A DNA stretch of 64,000 nt from Pseudonocardia sulfidoxydans NBRC 16205 (GCF_007989085.1 NZ_BJVJ01000015.1:1-64000); one strand, 5' to 3'. Positions 32,844 to 42,149 are shown, numbered from the stretch's first letter. Notes: a model not told the origin generated them from the sequence alone. Program-made: numbers and translations.

Positions 32844-34827
32844 GGCTGGCCTCTTCCTCGCGGCGCGGGGCGTCGATCGGTGGGGACGTGGCCGGCCGTC
32901 GCAGTTTCCTGCGGACGAACTCGACCTGGTGCCGCACCGCCCCGGCGATGCCGACGGGGTTGAGGATCGCGGTGAGGACGAGGGCGAGCCCGAGGACCAG
33001 CTCGTAGTACTCGCCGAGATCGAGCCAGGTCCGCATGAGCACGTAGCTGATCCCGAGCGGTCCGATGAGCCCGGCGACGAGGGAGCCGCCGATCGTCGTG
33101 ATCCCGCCGAGGTAGGCGACGGCGAGCAGCTGCAGCCCGGCCATCACAGTGAACGACTCGGCGGAGAGCTGGCCGCGGCTGAACCCGATGAGGCAGCCCG
33201 CGATGCCGGCGATGAAGGCCGACAGTGCGAAGCCGATGACCTTGGTGCGCCGGACGTTGATCCCGCTCGACTCGGCAGCACGTTCGTTGGCGCGCACCGC
33301 GAGGAAGGCCCGGCCCATGTCGCCCGACGCGACCCGCACGAAGACCCAGACGATGATGGCGACGATGACGAGCACCATCAGGGAGAACGCGAGCCGGGAG
33401 AGGTCGCGGCCCTCACGCACGGCGAGGTCCATCCCGAACAGGCTCGCGTCGGCGATCGGGTTTCCCTCGGGCGGGCTGAGGCTGTAGTTGTTGAAGATGA
33501 ACCGCTCGATCCCGAGCCCGGCGGCGAGCGTGACGATGGCCAGCTGGGCGCCGCGGATCCGGAAGGCGGGCAGTGCCACGAGCATGCCCAGCGCGGTGGC
33601 CAGCAACGCGCACAGGATCATCGAGATCGGGAACGGGATGCCCCAGTCGACCGACGCCTTCGACAGGACGAACCCCGCGGCTCCGGCGAAGGCGCTCTGC
33701 GCCAACGAGATCTGGCCCAGATACCCGGTGAGCACCACGTAGGACAGCGCGAGCAGCGACAGGATCAGTGACGTCGTCAACCCGAACCGGATGGTCCCCG
33801 TGGTGAACGCGAGCGCGAGCCCCGCGGCCACCACGAGCCCGATCGCGACGAGCGGCCGTATCCGGGGGATCGGGACGTCGGGCAGCCGGATCTGTTGCGT
33901 CGCACCGCGGGTGGGCAGCCGCTTGCCCGTCACGAACAGGATGACCATGACGACGGCGAACGGGATGACCTGGTCGAGCCCGGACTGGGCCCACACCGGC
34001 CACCACGGCTGCGTCACGAGCAGGCCGATCAGCGACTGGAACGCGCCCAGCCCGATCGCCGCGACGACCAGGACCGGGATGGACTCGAGCTTGGCCACGA
34101 GCAGTACGGCCAGCGCGGGCACGACGAGCAGCCCGAAATAGTCGGCGTTGAGGCCGGTCAGTGAGCTCGCGAGGATGACGGCGACGGTACCGACGAACGC
34201 CGCCCCCGCCTGCGCGATCGCTGCGAGCCAACTGGGCGAGAAGCCCATCAGCACCGCCGCGCGCTCGTTCTCCGACGCGGCGCGGGTGGCGATGCCCATG
34301 CGGGTGAACCGCAGGTAGCACCACACCAGCGCCGCGAGCACGACCATCACCAGCGCGATGAACAGCTCTCGCGTGGGGATCGCTGCGCCGAGCAGGGTCA
34401 CGGTCCCACCCGGGACGAACGACTCGACGTCGATCTTGTTCGGTCCGAACCGCAGTACGACCAGTGCCTGGATGGTGATCAGGAGCGCCACGGAGACGAC
34501 GACCTGGGCCAGCACCGAGTTCTGCTGCACCGGCCGGAAGGCGAGGTAGTGGACGGCGAAGCCCAGCGCGATCGCAGTGGCGAGCGCGATCACGAGGGCT
34601 GTCGCCGTCGACGGCGGCTCGCCGAGGTCGACGGACCCGACCGGGAACACGAGCGTCCCGGTGTTGCGCAGTTCGGCGAAGACGTAGGCGCCCCAGGTCG
34701 CGATCGCACCCTGTGCGAAGTTGATCATTCCCGTCGCGCGGTGGACGAGAAGCAGTCCGCTGCCGAGGCCGATGTAGACGGCCCCGAGTCCGAGTCCGAG
34801 GACGACGAACTGCAGGACGGTACCCAC
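32836..34827 (-). CDS. Fused LivH-LivM ABC permease
   Basis: A 663-residue protein that joins both permeases of a branched-chain-type importer. Residues 1-300 are LivH-like (LLVHRATGMINFAQGAIATWGAYV), and residues 330-640 are LivM-like (SLLALSYVVLTGYLGQISLAQSAFAG and GINVRRTKVIGFALSAFIAGIAG). About 16 to 18 membrane segments are visible. Usually these are separate genes; fusions occur in some actinobacteria. The GTG start at 34827 has GGAAGGAG upstream. Confidence 0.94.
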   Translation of the reverse strand: MGTVLQFVVLGLGLGAVYIGLGSGLLLVHRATGMINFAQGAIATWGAYVFAELRNTGTLVFPVGSVDLGEPPSTATALVIALATAIALGFAVHYLAFRPVQQNSVLAQVVVSVALLITIQALVVLRFGPNKIDVESFVPGGTVTLLGAAIPTRELFIALVMVVLAALVWCYLRFTRMGIATRAASENERAAVLMGFSPSWLAAIAQAGAAFVGTVAVILASSLTGLNADYFGLLVVPALAVLLVAKLESIPVLVVAAIGLGAFQSLIGLLVTQPWWPVWAQSGLDQVIPFAVVMVILFVTGKRLPTRGATQQIRLPDVPIPRIRPLVAIGLVVAAGLALAFTTGTIRFGLTTSLILSLLALSYVVLTGYLGQISLAQSAFAGAAGFVLSKASVDWGIPFPISMILCALLATALGMLVALPAFRIRGAQLAIVTLAAGLGIERFIFNNYSLSPPEGNPIADASLFGMDLAVREGRDLSRLAFSLMVLVIVAIIVWVFVRVASGDMGRAFLAVRANERAAESSGINVRRTKVIGFALSAFIAGIAGCLIGFSRGQLSAESFTVMAGLQLLAVAYLGGITTIGGSLVAGLIGPLGISYVLMRTWLDLGEYYELVLGLALVLTAILNPVGIAGAVRHQVEFVRRKLRRPATSPPIDAPRREEEASHV

Positions 34828-34872
34828 GTTGGCTCCTTCCGTTCCCCACCTTGCCGTTCGGAGACGGGCGCG

Positions 34873-36111
34873 TCAGGCGCTCTGCAGCGCCGCCGGGTCG
34901 AGCTCGATGAACCCGTCGGGGTTGATCGGGGCGAGGCTGCCGTCGGGCTGGACGTTGAAGAAGATGGCCTCCTTGCTGCACGCCGACGGGCGGCCCGGCC
35001 ACTGCTGGCCGTCACAGGTGATGGCGGGCCCGGCGAAGCTCGGCATGTCCTTGACGGCCTTGAGCGCCGTGGTGACCGACGCCGGCGTGTAGTCGCCCTG
35101 CACCGTCTTCAGGACGTTGGCGAGGTTGATCATCCCGGCGAAGGAGTAGAGCGAGCGGGCGGACTGCTCGTTCTCGCGGTTCACCTCCTTCATCGAGGAG
35201 GCGAAGTCGTCGAGCTGCTGCTGGACGTCGGCGGGGGCGTGGGGTCGCGAGGCCGGGAGCCACAGGCGCGGCTGCAGGATGGCGCCGGCCGCCTGCTCCT
35301 TCATCGCCGCGATGAACTGCGAGCACGAGCCCGCGTAGAGGGTTCCGCTGTAGCCCTGCTGGCGCAGCGCCTGGAAGAACCCGGTGCAGCCGTCCTCGGT
35401 GAGCGACAGGTTGCCGGCGACGTCGGGCTTGCCCGACAGGGCGGTCGCGGCGAGGACCTGGAAGTTGACGCTGTTGGCCGGCGTGTAGATGGCCGACACG
35501 GAGACGCCGAGGTTCTTCGCCGCGGGCTGGACGAGCTTGTCGATGAACGCGTGGCTACCGGCGTTGTCGGACGCTGCGAGCGTGACGATGCGCTTGTCGA
35601 GGCGCTGGACCACGGTGACCAGGCCGAGCGCGCTCGTCTCGAGAGGCCCGGAGAAGTAGAACGCCTGGCCCCACGGGAGGGCGTCGGGGATGGCGGTGGC
35701 GCTCAGCTCGCCGACGATGGGGGTGCCGGCGCCCGTCAGCACGGGGACACCGGCCGACGACGACGGGTCGTTCGCGTCGAAGACGACCGGCACGTTCGAC
35801 GTCACGAACTGGTTGGCGCAGTTGACGGCCGTCTCGGGGCTGCCGTCGCCCTGGCAGATCTCCAACTTGACGGGCCGACCGTTGATGCCGCCCATCGTGT
35901 TGTTGATGAACCATTCGGCGGCCTGGGCGCCGTACTCGCTCTGGGGGTACGCGGCGGTGGTGCCCTTGGAGGGCGCCTGCACGCCGATCACGATGGGCTC
36001 ACCGGTGAGACCACCGGCGCCCTCGGACCCGCTGTCACCTCCCGAACTGCATCCCGCGAGCGTCAGCGCCATCGCTGCCACGCATGTGGTGAAGATCGTT
36101 CGCATCTTCAT
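34873..36111 (-). CDS. ABC transporter substrate-binding lipoprotein (LivK type)
   Basis: A 412-residue extracellular binding protein of type I fold. The signal peptide ends in the lipobox LAGC with Cys21. The mature protein starts with a Gly/Ser linker and EPIVIGVQAPSKG. Family parts are NTMGGINGRPVKLEICQGDGSPE and KEVNRENEQSARSLYSFAGM. Ligand is unknown; the linked acyl-CoA dehydrogenases suggest an organic acid rather than an amino acid. AAAGGG sits in a small hairpin (36121-36133) before the ATG. It is the first gene of the operon, divergent from the TetR gene. Confidence 0.95.
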   Translation of the reverse strand: MKMRTIFTTCVAAMALTLAGCSSGGDSGSEGAGGLTGEPIVIGVQAPSKGTTAAYPQSEYGAQAAEWFINNTMGGINGRPVKLEICQGDGSPETAVNCANQFVTSNVPVVFDANDPSSSAGVPVLTGAGTPIVGELSATAIPDALPWGQAFYFSGPLETSALGLVTVVQRLDKRIVTLAASDNAGSHAFIDKLVQPAAKNLGVSVSAIYTPANSVNFQVLAATALSGKPDVAGNLSLTEDGCTGFFQALRQQGYSGTLYAGSCSQFIAAMKEQAAGAILQPRLWLPASRPHAPADVQQQLDDFASSMKEVNRENEQSARSLYSFAGMINLANVLKTVQGDYTPASVTTALKAVKDMPSFAGPAITCDGQQWPGRPSACSKEAIFFNVQPDGSLAPINPDGFIELDPAALQSA

Positions 36112-36402
36112 GGAGTGGATCCCTTTCGAAGGGGTGCCGGAATCCGCGAGATCACGGGATCGGCGGGGGAGGAGCGTGGGGACAGCAGGCGGGCGGTCGG
36201 TCGTAGGTCAGGAGCCGGCCGGGCTGGAGCGCGCCGAACAACTCGGACCTACTGCGCGACGCCCGGGCAGCACCCTCCTGGACCGCGTGCCAGGCGTGGG
36301 TCTCGGGACTTGATGGTCTCGCTGAGTTCTGACGATCCGGAGCGTGTCATCGGTGCGGTCGCGACGACGCGGACCGATCGACAACGGCCGGCTCCGGTTC
36401 GT

Positions 36403-36415
36403 TGACACGGCGTCA
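36403..36415. promoter_or_regulatory. TGAC-N5-GTCA inverted repeat
   Basis: TGACACGGCGTCA, preceded by T to give TTGAC. The same TGAC-N5-GTCA form occurs at 37465-37477 before the next operon. Candidate operator of the TetR protein encoded between them. Confidence 0.4.
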
Positions 36416-36499
36416 CGCTCCTGGTCACCAAGGTGTCGAGCCCAGCCGCGCTACGCTGTGCGACATGAACCAAAGCGGCGAGCATCGAGAGAATCGCGC

Positions 36500-36519
36500 T
36501 TGACACCCTCTCATGTCAA
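36500..36519. promoter_or_regulatory. TTGACA-N8-TGTCAA inverted repeat
   Basis: Perfect 6-bp arms spaced 8 bp, 129 bp before the tetR start. TTGACA could also serve as a -35 element. A TetR-type dimer site is plausible. Confidence 0.5.
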
Positions 36520-36648
36520 CCACTTCACGACGGCGGTCGAAGTCGTCCCGCCAGGGGGCCGTGGGGCGACCGCCGGTACCGTGCGGGGCCGTCCGGGTAC
36601 GCTCCCCGCTCCCACCTTCACGCCACCAGCGCTCCGAGGAGGCGACTC

Positions 36649-37383
36649 ATGACCAGGAACGATGATGGCCGGAAGGGGAACGACGCGCGGCCCGCCGACG
36701 GCGCAGCCGAGCCGCGGGGAGAGCTCAACCGGTACACGGCGACGCTCGGGCCGCGCGCGCTGAAGACGCGGCGGCGCCTGATCGACAGCGCCACCGAGCT
36801 GTTCCGCGAGAAGGGCTACGTGGCGACGACGGTCTCCGACATCGCGCGCAGCGCCGGGGTCAGCCTGGCGACCTTCTACGTGTACTTCGCCGAGCGGTCC
36901 GACGTCGTCATCGCGCTGCTCGACGAGGTCGTGGGCGACGTGATGCGCCAGGGCGTCGGGAAGTGGGATCCCCGCAGCGGGCGGGCGGGGTTGTCGCGCG
37001 TCGTGTCGTCGTACGTCGAGAGCTTCGCCAGGCACGCGGAGTTCTTCGCGATCCGCGAGTCGGTAATCCACGCCGAGGAGCGGATGCTCGAGCAGTACGT
37101 CCAGTACAACCGGCACTTCCAGGAGACGTTCGCCCGCTACCTGGAGGAGGGCGTCGCGCTCGGGCTGGTCCGCAGCGACCTCGATCCGTACGGGATGGCC
37201 CGGGCGATGACGTTGATGATGGAGCGCTACTGCTACGACGTGTTCGTGCTCGGCTCCTCGGGTGAGGCGCCGTCGGTGACCGACACCGCGCACCTGTTGG
37301 CGACGCTGTGGGCGGACGCGATCGACCTCGCCGAGAGCACTGTCAGACCGCGCGCCGCCGCCGCTGGACAGGCTCTCAAGTAG
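36649..37383 (+). CDS. TetR/AcrR-family transcriptional regulator
   Basis: A 244-residue repressor. After a 35-residue charged extension comes the HTH domain: LKTRRRLIDSATELFREKGY, then TTVSDIARSAGVSLATFYVYFAER. The C-terminal domain is helical with many Met and aromatic residues suitable for a hydrophobic or CoA ligand. GAGGAGG precedes the ATG. It stands between the divergent liv/acyl-CoA dehydrogenase operon and the LLM operon and may control both through the TTGAC palindromes. Confidence 0.95.
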   Translation: MTRNDDGRKGNDARPADGAAEPRGELNRYTATLGPRALKTRRRLIDSATELFREKGYVATTVSDIARSAGVSLATFYVYFAERSDVVIALLDEVVGDVMRQGVGKWDPRSGRAGLSRVVSSYVESFARHAEFFAIRESVIHAEERMLEQYVQYNRHFQETFARYLEEGVALGLVRSDLDPYGMARAMTLMMERYCYDVFVLGSSGEAPSVTDTAHLLATLWADAIDLAESTVRPRAAAAGQALK

Positions 37384-37464
37384 CTGGCGGCTCCGGTCAA
37401 CCCAGATCATCGGCGCCTCCCTGGATACCTGCGGTCTTGACGCTACGTGTCCACCTAGCTAACT

Positions 37465-37477
37465 TGACGACCTGTCA
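37465..37477. promoter_or_regulatory. TGAC-N5-GTCA inverted repeat before the LLM operon
   Basis: TGACGACCTGTCA, 61 bp before the GTG at 37539 and preceded by a second TTGAC at 37437. Same form as 36403-36415, supporting a shared TetR-type operator. Confidence 0.45.
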
Positions 37478-37538
37478 GGTGAGGAGCTCTCAACGTCCTC
37501 CCCACGCATGAGTTGCGCCGACCGCCGCAGGGGGCCTC

Positions 37539-38654
37539 GTGAAGTTCGGCATCGTGTTCGAGATTTCGGTTCCACGCCCCTTCCGGCCGGGTGTGGAGAA
37601 GCAGGTGGTCGACAACTGCATCGAGCAGGCCGTCCTGGCCGACCAGCTCGGCTTCGACCAGGTCTGGGCGGTCGAGCACCACTTCCTCGAAGAGATCTCG
37701 CACTGCTCGGCTCCCGAGATGCTGCTCTCCGCGATCGCGATGCGTACCGAGCAGATCCGGTTGGGCTTCGGCATCGCGGTGTGCGTCCCGCAGTTCTCCC
37801 ACCCCGCGCGGATCGCAGAGCGCGCCGCGATGCTCGACGTCCTCTCCGGCGGACGGGCCGAGATCGGCACCGGGCGGTCGGCGACCTGGACCGAGCTGGG
37901 CGGGTTCGCCGCCGACCCCGACGAGACCAAGAAGACCTGGGACGAGTACGTCCGTGCGATCCCCCGGATGTGGACCCAGCCCACCTACAGCCACCAGGGC
38001 CGCAGCTTCTCCATGCCGGAGCGGGCGATCGTCCCCAAGCCGCTGCAGGACCCGCACCCGCCACTGTGGGTCGCCGTCACCTCACCCGGCACGGAGGTCG
38101 ACGCCGCCGACCGCGGACTCGGCTGCCTCGGTCTGGTCGTCGGGGGAATGAAGCGCCAGGAGAAGACGATCGACACCTACCGACGACGCATCCAGCTGTG
38201 CGACCCGGTCGGCAGCTTCGTCAACGAGCAGGTCAACACCGTCAACTTCATGTACTGCCACGAGGACCCGGCCCACGCGATGAAGCGGGGCGCGCAGCTC
38301 TCCGACCACTTCAACTACCTCGCTCCCCAGCAGCTCTTCGTGAAGGAGATCTACCCGACGCAGTCGTACGCCACCGACGGTCTCTTCTCCGCGCTCCGTC
38401 AGGAGTCGACGAGCTCGGGCGACCCGATGAGGATTCCTGACGGCATCGCCATCGGTGACCCCGACCGCGTCATCCGGTCACTGAAGCGGTGGGAGGCGAT
38501 TGGTGTCGACCGCGTCGTGTTCATCCTGAACAGCGTCGAGACCATTCCGCAGGCCGAGGTTCTCGACAGCCTGCGGTTGTTCGCCCGTGAGGTCATGCCG
38601 GCCTTCGGGCACACTCCGGCCATCGGCTCGACGTCCGCGGGCGAGGTCGCCTGA
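37539..38654 (+). CDS. LLM-class flavin-dependent oxidoreductase
   Basis: A 371-residue member of the bacterial luciferase superfamily. It starts with KFGIVFEISVPRPF, has the characteristic DQVWAVEHHFLEE (residues 43-55), and SGGRAEIGTGRS as phosphate-binding loop. Members use FMN or F420 to oxygenate or reduce small molecules. The GTG is preceded by AGGGGG. It heads a run of plus-strand genes with tight spacing up to 43940, a probable catabolic operon; the next ATG overlaps its stop (TGATG). Confidence 0.93.
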   Translation: MKFGIVFEISVPRPFRPGVEKQVVDNCIEQAVLADQLGFDQVWAVEHHFLEEISHCSAPEMLLSAIAMRTEQIRLGFGIAVCVPQFSHPARIAERAAMLDVLSGGRAEIGTGRSATWTELGGFAADPDETKKTWDEYVRAIPRMWTQPTYSHQGRSFSMPERAIVPKPLQDPHPPLWVAVTSPGTEVDAADRGLGCLGLVVGGMKRQEKTIDTYRRRIQLCDPVGSFVNEQVNTVNFMYCHEDPAHAMKRGAQLSDHFNYLAPQQLFVKEIYPTQSYATDGLFSALRQESTSSGDPMRIPDGIAIGDPDRVIRSLKRWEAIGVDRVVFILNSVETIPQAEVLDSLRLFAREVMPAFGHTPAIGSTSAGEVA

Positions 38655-39394
38655 TGCCCGACTTCGGCACCCTCTCCGTCGCGGCGGCCGAGATCCCGGT
38701 CGTCGACCGGTTCGTCACCGAACCGGTCGAGATCACCGACGCCACGCTCCTGCAGGTCGTCTGCGAGATCGGCGTCGCCGGCCAGCTCGCCGTCCTGCCC
38801 CCGGCCCTGCACCCGACGAGCCCGCCGATCGCGATCTGGCAGCTCCTCGAGGTGGGCGAGAGCCCGTGGGGCGCATTCCGGCTGGCCAGCATCCGGGTCG
38901 GCGCCCGGGCCGCGACGAAGTCCCGGAGCTTCCTCGTGCACGCGTTCGTCGACAACCCCGACGCCGGTACCGCGCTGCGCGAGTCGTGGGGATTCCCGTG
39001 CGTCGACGCCGAGGTGGGGCTGCGAGTCGGCCACGACCGCATCGCGGGATGGGCGGACGTCGGGGGGAACTCCCCGTTCGACGTCGAGCTGGAGGACCCG
39101 GCCCCGATCGCGAGCGGTTCGGTCTACTACGCCCCCAGCATGAACCTCGCCGCGACGCCGCTCGGGACGCGGCTCCTGCAGGTCGATCCCGAGTACCTCG
39201 TCAAGTCGGTCGCCCGCGGCCGGCCGCAGGTCAGGCACCACCCGGGGATCGTCGACGACCGACTCGCGCCGACCTGGCCGATCTCCGCGACGGCCGCGAC
39301 GGTCGACATCACCCTGCCCACGATCCGGTTCGTCTGCGACCCGGCCCTGCCTGCCGCGCAGGGCACCGAGACCATCACACCCGCGGCGTCCTGA
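38654..39394 (+). CDS. Acetoacetate decarboxylase-like protein lacking the Schiff-base lysine
   Basis: A 246-residue protein with the acetoacetate decarboxylase fold. The family active-site segment RE-x-WGFP-K-K is present as RESWGFPCV (residues 109-117): both lysines, including the one that forms the Schiff base in the classical enzyme, are replaced by Cys116 and Val117. Decarboxylation by the known mechanism is therefore unlikely. Relatives in the superfamily act as aldolases, dehydratases or hydrolases. It is coupled to the LLM gene and followed by the SCP2-like gene. Family assignment is by pattern and moderately sure. Confidence 0.75.
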   Translation: MPDFGTLSVAAAEIPVVDRFVTEPVEITDATLLQVVCEIGVAGQLAVLPPALHPTSPPIAIWQLLEVGESPWGAFRLASIRVGARAATKSRSFLVHAFVDNPDAGTALRESWGFPCVDAEVGLRVGHDRIAGWADVGGNSPFDVELEDPAPIASGSVYYAPSMNLAATPLGTRLLQVDPEYLVKSVARGRPQVRHHPGIVDDRLAPTWPISATAATVDITLPTIRFVCDPALPAAQGTETITPAAS

Positions 39395-39413
39395 CATGTC
39401 CGAGAGGAGTCCG

Positions 39414-39830
39414 ATGAGCGGGATCCCGTACCTCACCCAGGAATGGCTCGACATGTCGACCGCGGTCATGGAGCCGATGCCACCGTGCCCGGGTGCGACG
39501 TTCGTGATGCAGTGCGTCATGACGCAGGCGCCCGGCGGGGGCGACGTCGTGTTTCACCGCGTCTTCGACGACGGCCGGCTGCTGCGCTCGGTGCTCGCAG
39601 CCCACGAGGCGCCGGACGTCGTCCTCTGGTCGACCTACGACGACAGCATCCTGCACCTCACGGGCGGCCTCCCGGAGAAGGAGGCGTTCCGTTCCGGGCG
39701 CATCCGGCCCGAGGGCGACGTCGCTCTGCTGAGGACGCTCACACCGCTGAGCCGGTCGGCCGAATACCTTGCCGCCGTCGACGAGATCGCCCGTCGCACG
39801 GACTTCTCCGCGCCGTCGCAGCACGCATAG
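39414..39830 (+). CDS. SCP2-sterol-transfer-like small protein
   Basis: A 138-residue protein. It opens with YLTQEWLDMSTAVMEPM, and continues with alternating strands (GDVVFHRVFDDGRLL, DVVLWSTYDDSILHLTGG), a layout similar to actinobacterial SCP2-like lipid- or CoA-ester-binding proteins. No catalytic residue stands out. The ATG at 39414 is chosen for GAGAGGAG directly upstream; an ATG at 39396 is also in frame. It could hold or deliver a hydrophobic CoA substrate for the pathway, which is inference. Confidence 0.7.
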   Translation: MSGIPYLTQEWLDMSTAVMEPMPPCPGATFVMQCVMTQAPGGGDVVFHRVFDDGRLLRSVLAAHEAPDVVLWSTYDDSILHLTGGLPEKEAFRSGRIRPEGDVALLRTLTPLSRSAEYLAAVDEIARRTDFSAPSQHA

Positions 39831-39876
39831 TGTTCGCCGGGAGGGCCGACGTCGCAGCGAGCCGCGGGAGACGACC

Positions 39877-41397
39877 TTGATCAGTTTCGTGGAGATGCTG
39901 GAACTGCCTCGACGACGGCCCGGGGCGGGGGCGGCCTTCATGACCCCGGGCGGCCCGGCCCGGGAGCTCGACGAGCTGTGGACCGACGTCCATCGCCTCG
40001 CCGACGCCTTGGTGGGCAAGGGCTTCCGCGCCGGGCACCGGGCGGCGGTCCTCGCGACCGACAGCTACGAGTACATGGTCGTGATCCTCGCGTGCATGCG
40101 CGTCGGGATCGTCTACGTGCCGCTGAACTACCGCCTCGCCGCGGCCGAGCTCGACACGATCCTCGCGCACGCCCGACCCGAGCTGATCTTCGTCGGTGAC
40201 CGCTACGCCCCGGTCGTCGAGAGGTCGCAGGCCGGGCAGGACGCGGCGACGGTCGCGCTCGACCCCGACGGGCGTGGCCGACTGCAGTTCCGCGATCTCG
40301 TCGAGTCGGGGCGGGACCGCCCGCACGAGCATCGCACGAGCGACGAGGACGTCGTCGCGGTCTGCTACACGAGCGGCACCACGGGCAGGCCCAAGGGTGT
40401 CATGCAGTCCCAGCGCGCCATGAAGACCGAGATCTGGCGGCAGAGCCAGTTCCCCGGATCGCCGGGCGACGTCCGGTACTCCGCGTCGCCGATGTTCCAC
40501 GTGGCGGGGCACCGCACGATCTTCACGCACCTGGCCCGTGGGTTCACGTCCGTCCTGCTGCCGCAGTTCGATGCCGTGGCACTGGCCGACCTGGTGCGGG
40601 CCACCGCGCTCGACGGGGCGTTCCTGGTCCCGACGATGCTGGACCTGCTGCTCGACGAGCTCGGCCCGGGCACGTTCCGGCTCCCGCAGCTGCACTACGG
40701 CGGGTCCACCATCTCGCCGCGCCTGCTCTCCCGCGCCATCGAGCATCTTGACGCCGAGATGTTCAACCTGTTCGGCAGCTCCGAGACCGGCCTCGTCACC
40801 GTCCTCGACGCCGCCGACCACCGCGCGGCGCACGCCGGTCGCCACGAGCTGCTCGGGTCGCTCGGCCGCGCCGCTCCCGGCGCCGACGTCCGCATCCTCG
40901 ACCCGGACGGTGAGGAGGTCCAGGAGGGTGAGGTGGGTGAGATCGTCTGCCGCACCGACGGCGCCCTCAGCGGGTACCTCGAACAGCCCGAGGCCACCGC
41001 CGAGGTGCTGCGCGACGGCTGGGTGTGGACCGGCGACCTCGCCCGCCGCGATGCCGAGGGCTACCACTACTACATGGGCCGCAGCCGTGACCTCATCATC
41101 CGCGGCGGCGAGAACGTCTATCCCCAGGAGATCGAGAGCGTCCTGTCCGCCGTCCCGGGGGTGACCGACGTGGCCGTCCTCGGGGTCCCCGACGAGCGTT
41201 GGGGCGAGTCGGTGGTCGCCGTCCTGGAGTGCCGCGGTGAGCCACCCTCCGCCGACGACGTGCGGCGGCTCTGCCAGGAGCGGCTCGCGTCGTTCAAGGT
41301 CCCGGGCGAGTTCGTGTTCGTCGCCGACCTCCCGCGTACGGCAGCGGGCAAGATCGCCACGTACCGGTTGCGCGACCAGCTCGGCAGGCGGTCGTGA
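39877..41397 (+). CDS. Acyl-CoA synthetase (AMP-binding family)
   Basis: A 506-residue ligase that activates a carboxylic acid to its CoA thioester through an acyl-AMP. The P-loop motif YTSGTTGRPKG is at residues 164-174; NLFGSSETGL, WTGDLARRDAEGYHYYMGR and RGGENVYPQEIE are the later core motifs, and the catalytic Lys is in RTAAGKIATY. The likely start is TTG at 39877 with GGGAG eight bases upstream; GTG or ATG a few codons in are alternatives. It probably performs the entry step of the local pathway. Its stop overlaps the next gene (GTGA). Confidence 0.94.
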   Translation: MISFVEMLELPRRRPGAGAAFMTPGGPARELDELWTDVHRLADALVGKGFRAGHRAAVLATDSYEYMVVILACMRVGIVYVPLNYRLAAAELDTILAHARPELIFVGDRYAPVVERSQAGQDAATVALDPDGRGRLQFRDLVESGRDRPHEHRTSDEDVVAVCYTSGTTGRPKGVMQSQRAMKTEIWRQSQFPGSPGDVRYSASPMFHVAGHRTIFTHLARGFTSVLLPQFDAVALADLVRATALDGAFLVPTMLDLLLDELGPGTFRLPQLHYGGSTISPRLLSRAIEHLDAEMFNLFGSSETGLVTVLDAADHRAAHAGRHELLGSLGRAAPGADVRILDPDGEEVQEGEVGEIVCRTDGALSGYLEQPEATAEVLRDGWVWTGDLARRDAEGYHYYMGRSRDLIIRGGENVYPQEIESVLSAVPGVTDVAVLGVPDERWGESVVAVLECRGEPPSADDVRRLCQERLASFKVPGEFVFVADLPRTAAGKIATYRLRDQLGRRS

Positions 41398-42149
41398 GCG
41401 AGCTGCACGCCGAGCACGAGGGCGACGTCCTGGTCCTCACGCTGAGCAGGGCCGACCGGCGGAACGCGCTCACGGTCGGCCTCGTCGCCGCGCTGGCCGA
41501 GACGATCGCGACCGCACCCGACGCCGGAGCGCGCGCCGTCGTCCTCACCGGGGCGCCGCCCGCCTTCTGTGCCGGCGGTGACCTCACCGAGCTGTCCGGG
41601 ATCGCGGCCCTGGGCGCGATGGCGGTCGGCGAGACGATCTACACCCGGTTCCACGACCTGGTCCGCACGATCACCACCGTGCCCGTACCGGTGATCGCCG
41701 CGGTCGCCGGCCCGGCCCTCGGCGCCGGGCTGGACCTCGCGGCGGTCTGCGACCTGCGGATCGCCGGTGCAAGCGCGACGTTCGCCAGCTCGTGGATCGG
41801 TGTCGGCCTGGTCCCGGGGATGGGAGGGGCGTTGTGGCTCACCAGGTTACTCGGTGGCGCCCGTGCCGCCGAGCTGGTCCTCACCGGACGACGAATCGAT
41901 GCGGGCACCGCCGAGCGATGGAACCTGGTCAACGAGGTCGTACCCGACGGTGCCGAACGCGTGCGCGCGACCGAGTGGGCGCGGGAGCTCGCGGTCCTCC
42001 CACCCGTGGCGCTCGCCCGCAGCAAACAGGCGCTGCGGCGTGCGCTCACCGACGGCGCCGACGCCGAGCTCGCGGCGCTCGGGTCGATCCAGGCGAGCCT
42101 GCTCACCGGTCCCGAGTTCGACGAACGGACAGCACGCTTCCGGAACTGA
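41394..42149 (+). CDS. Enoyl-CoA hydratase/isomerase family protein
   Basis: A 251-residue crotonase. The oxyanion-hole segments PPAFCAGGDLTEL (near residue 60) and GPALGAGLDLAAVCDL (near 104) are present. Of the two catalytic glutamates of hydratases, the first position reads Trp (SSWIGVGLVPG) while the second is kept (AAELVLTG). That pattern is closer to enoyl-CoA isomerases or other crotonase reactions than to a classical hydratase. GTG start overlapping the ligase gene. Confidence 0.92.
   Translation: MSELHAEHEGDVLVLTLSRADRRNALTVGLVAALAETIATAPDAGARAVVLTGAPPAFCAGGDLTELSGIAALGAMAVGETIYTRFHDLVRTITTVPVPVIAAVAGPALGAGLDLAAVCDLRIAGASATFASSWIGVGLVPGMGGALWLTRLLGGARAAELVLTGRRIDAGTAERWNLVNEVVPDGAERVRATEWARELAVLPPVALARSKQALRRALTDGADAELAALGSIQASLLTGPEFDERTARFRN

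Larger units (their letters stand above)
36112..36648. other. Divergent control region between liv operon and tetR gene
   Basis: About 540 bp. It contains two TTGAC-based inverted repeats (36403-36415 and 36500-36519), described separately. No gene longer than a dozen codons with a ribosome-binding site is seen. Confidence 0.5.
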
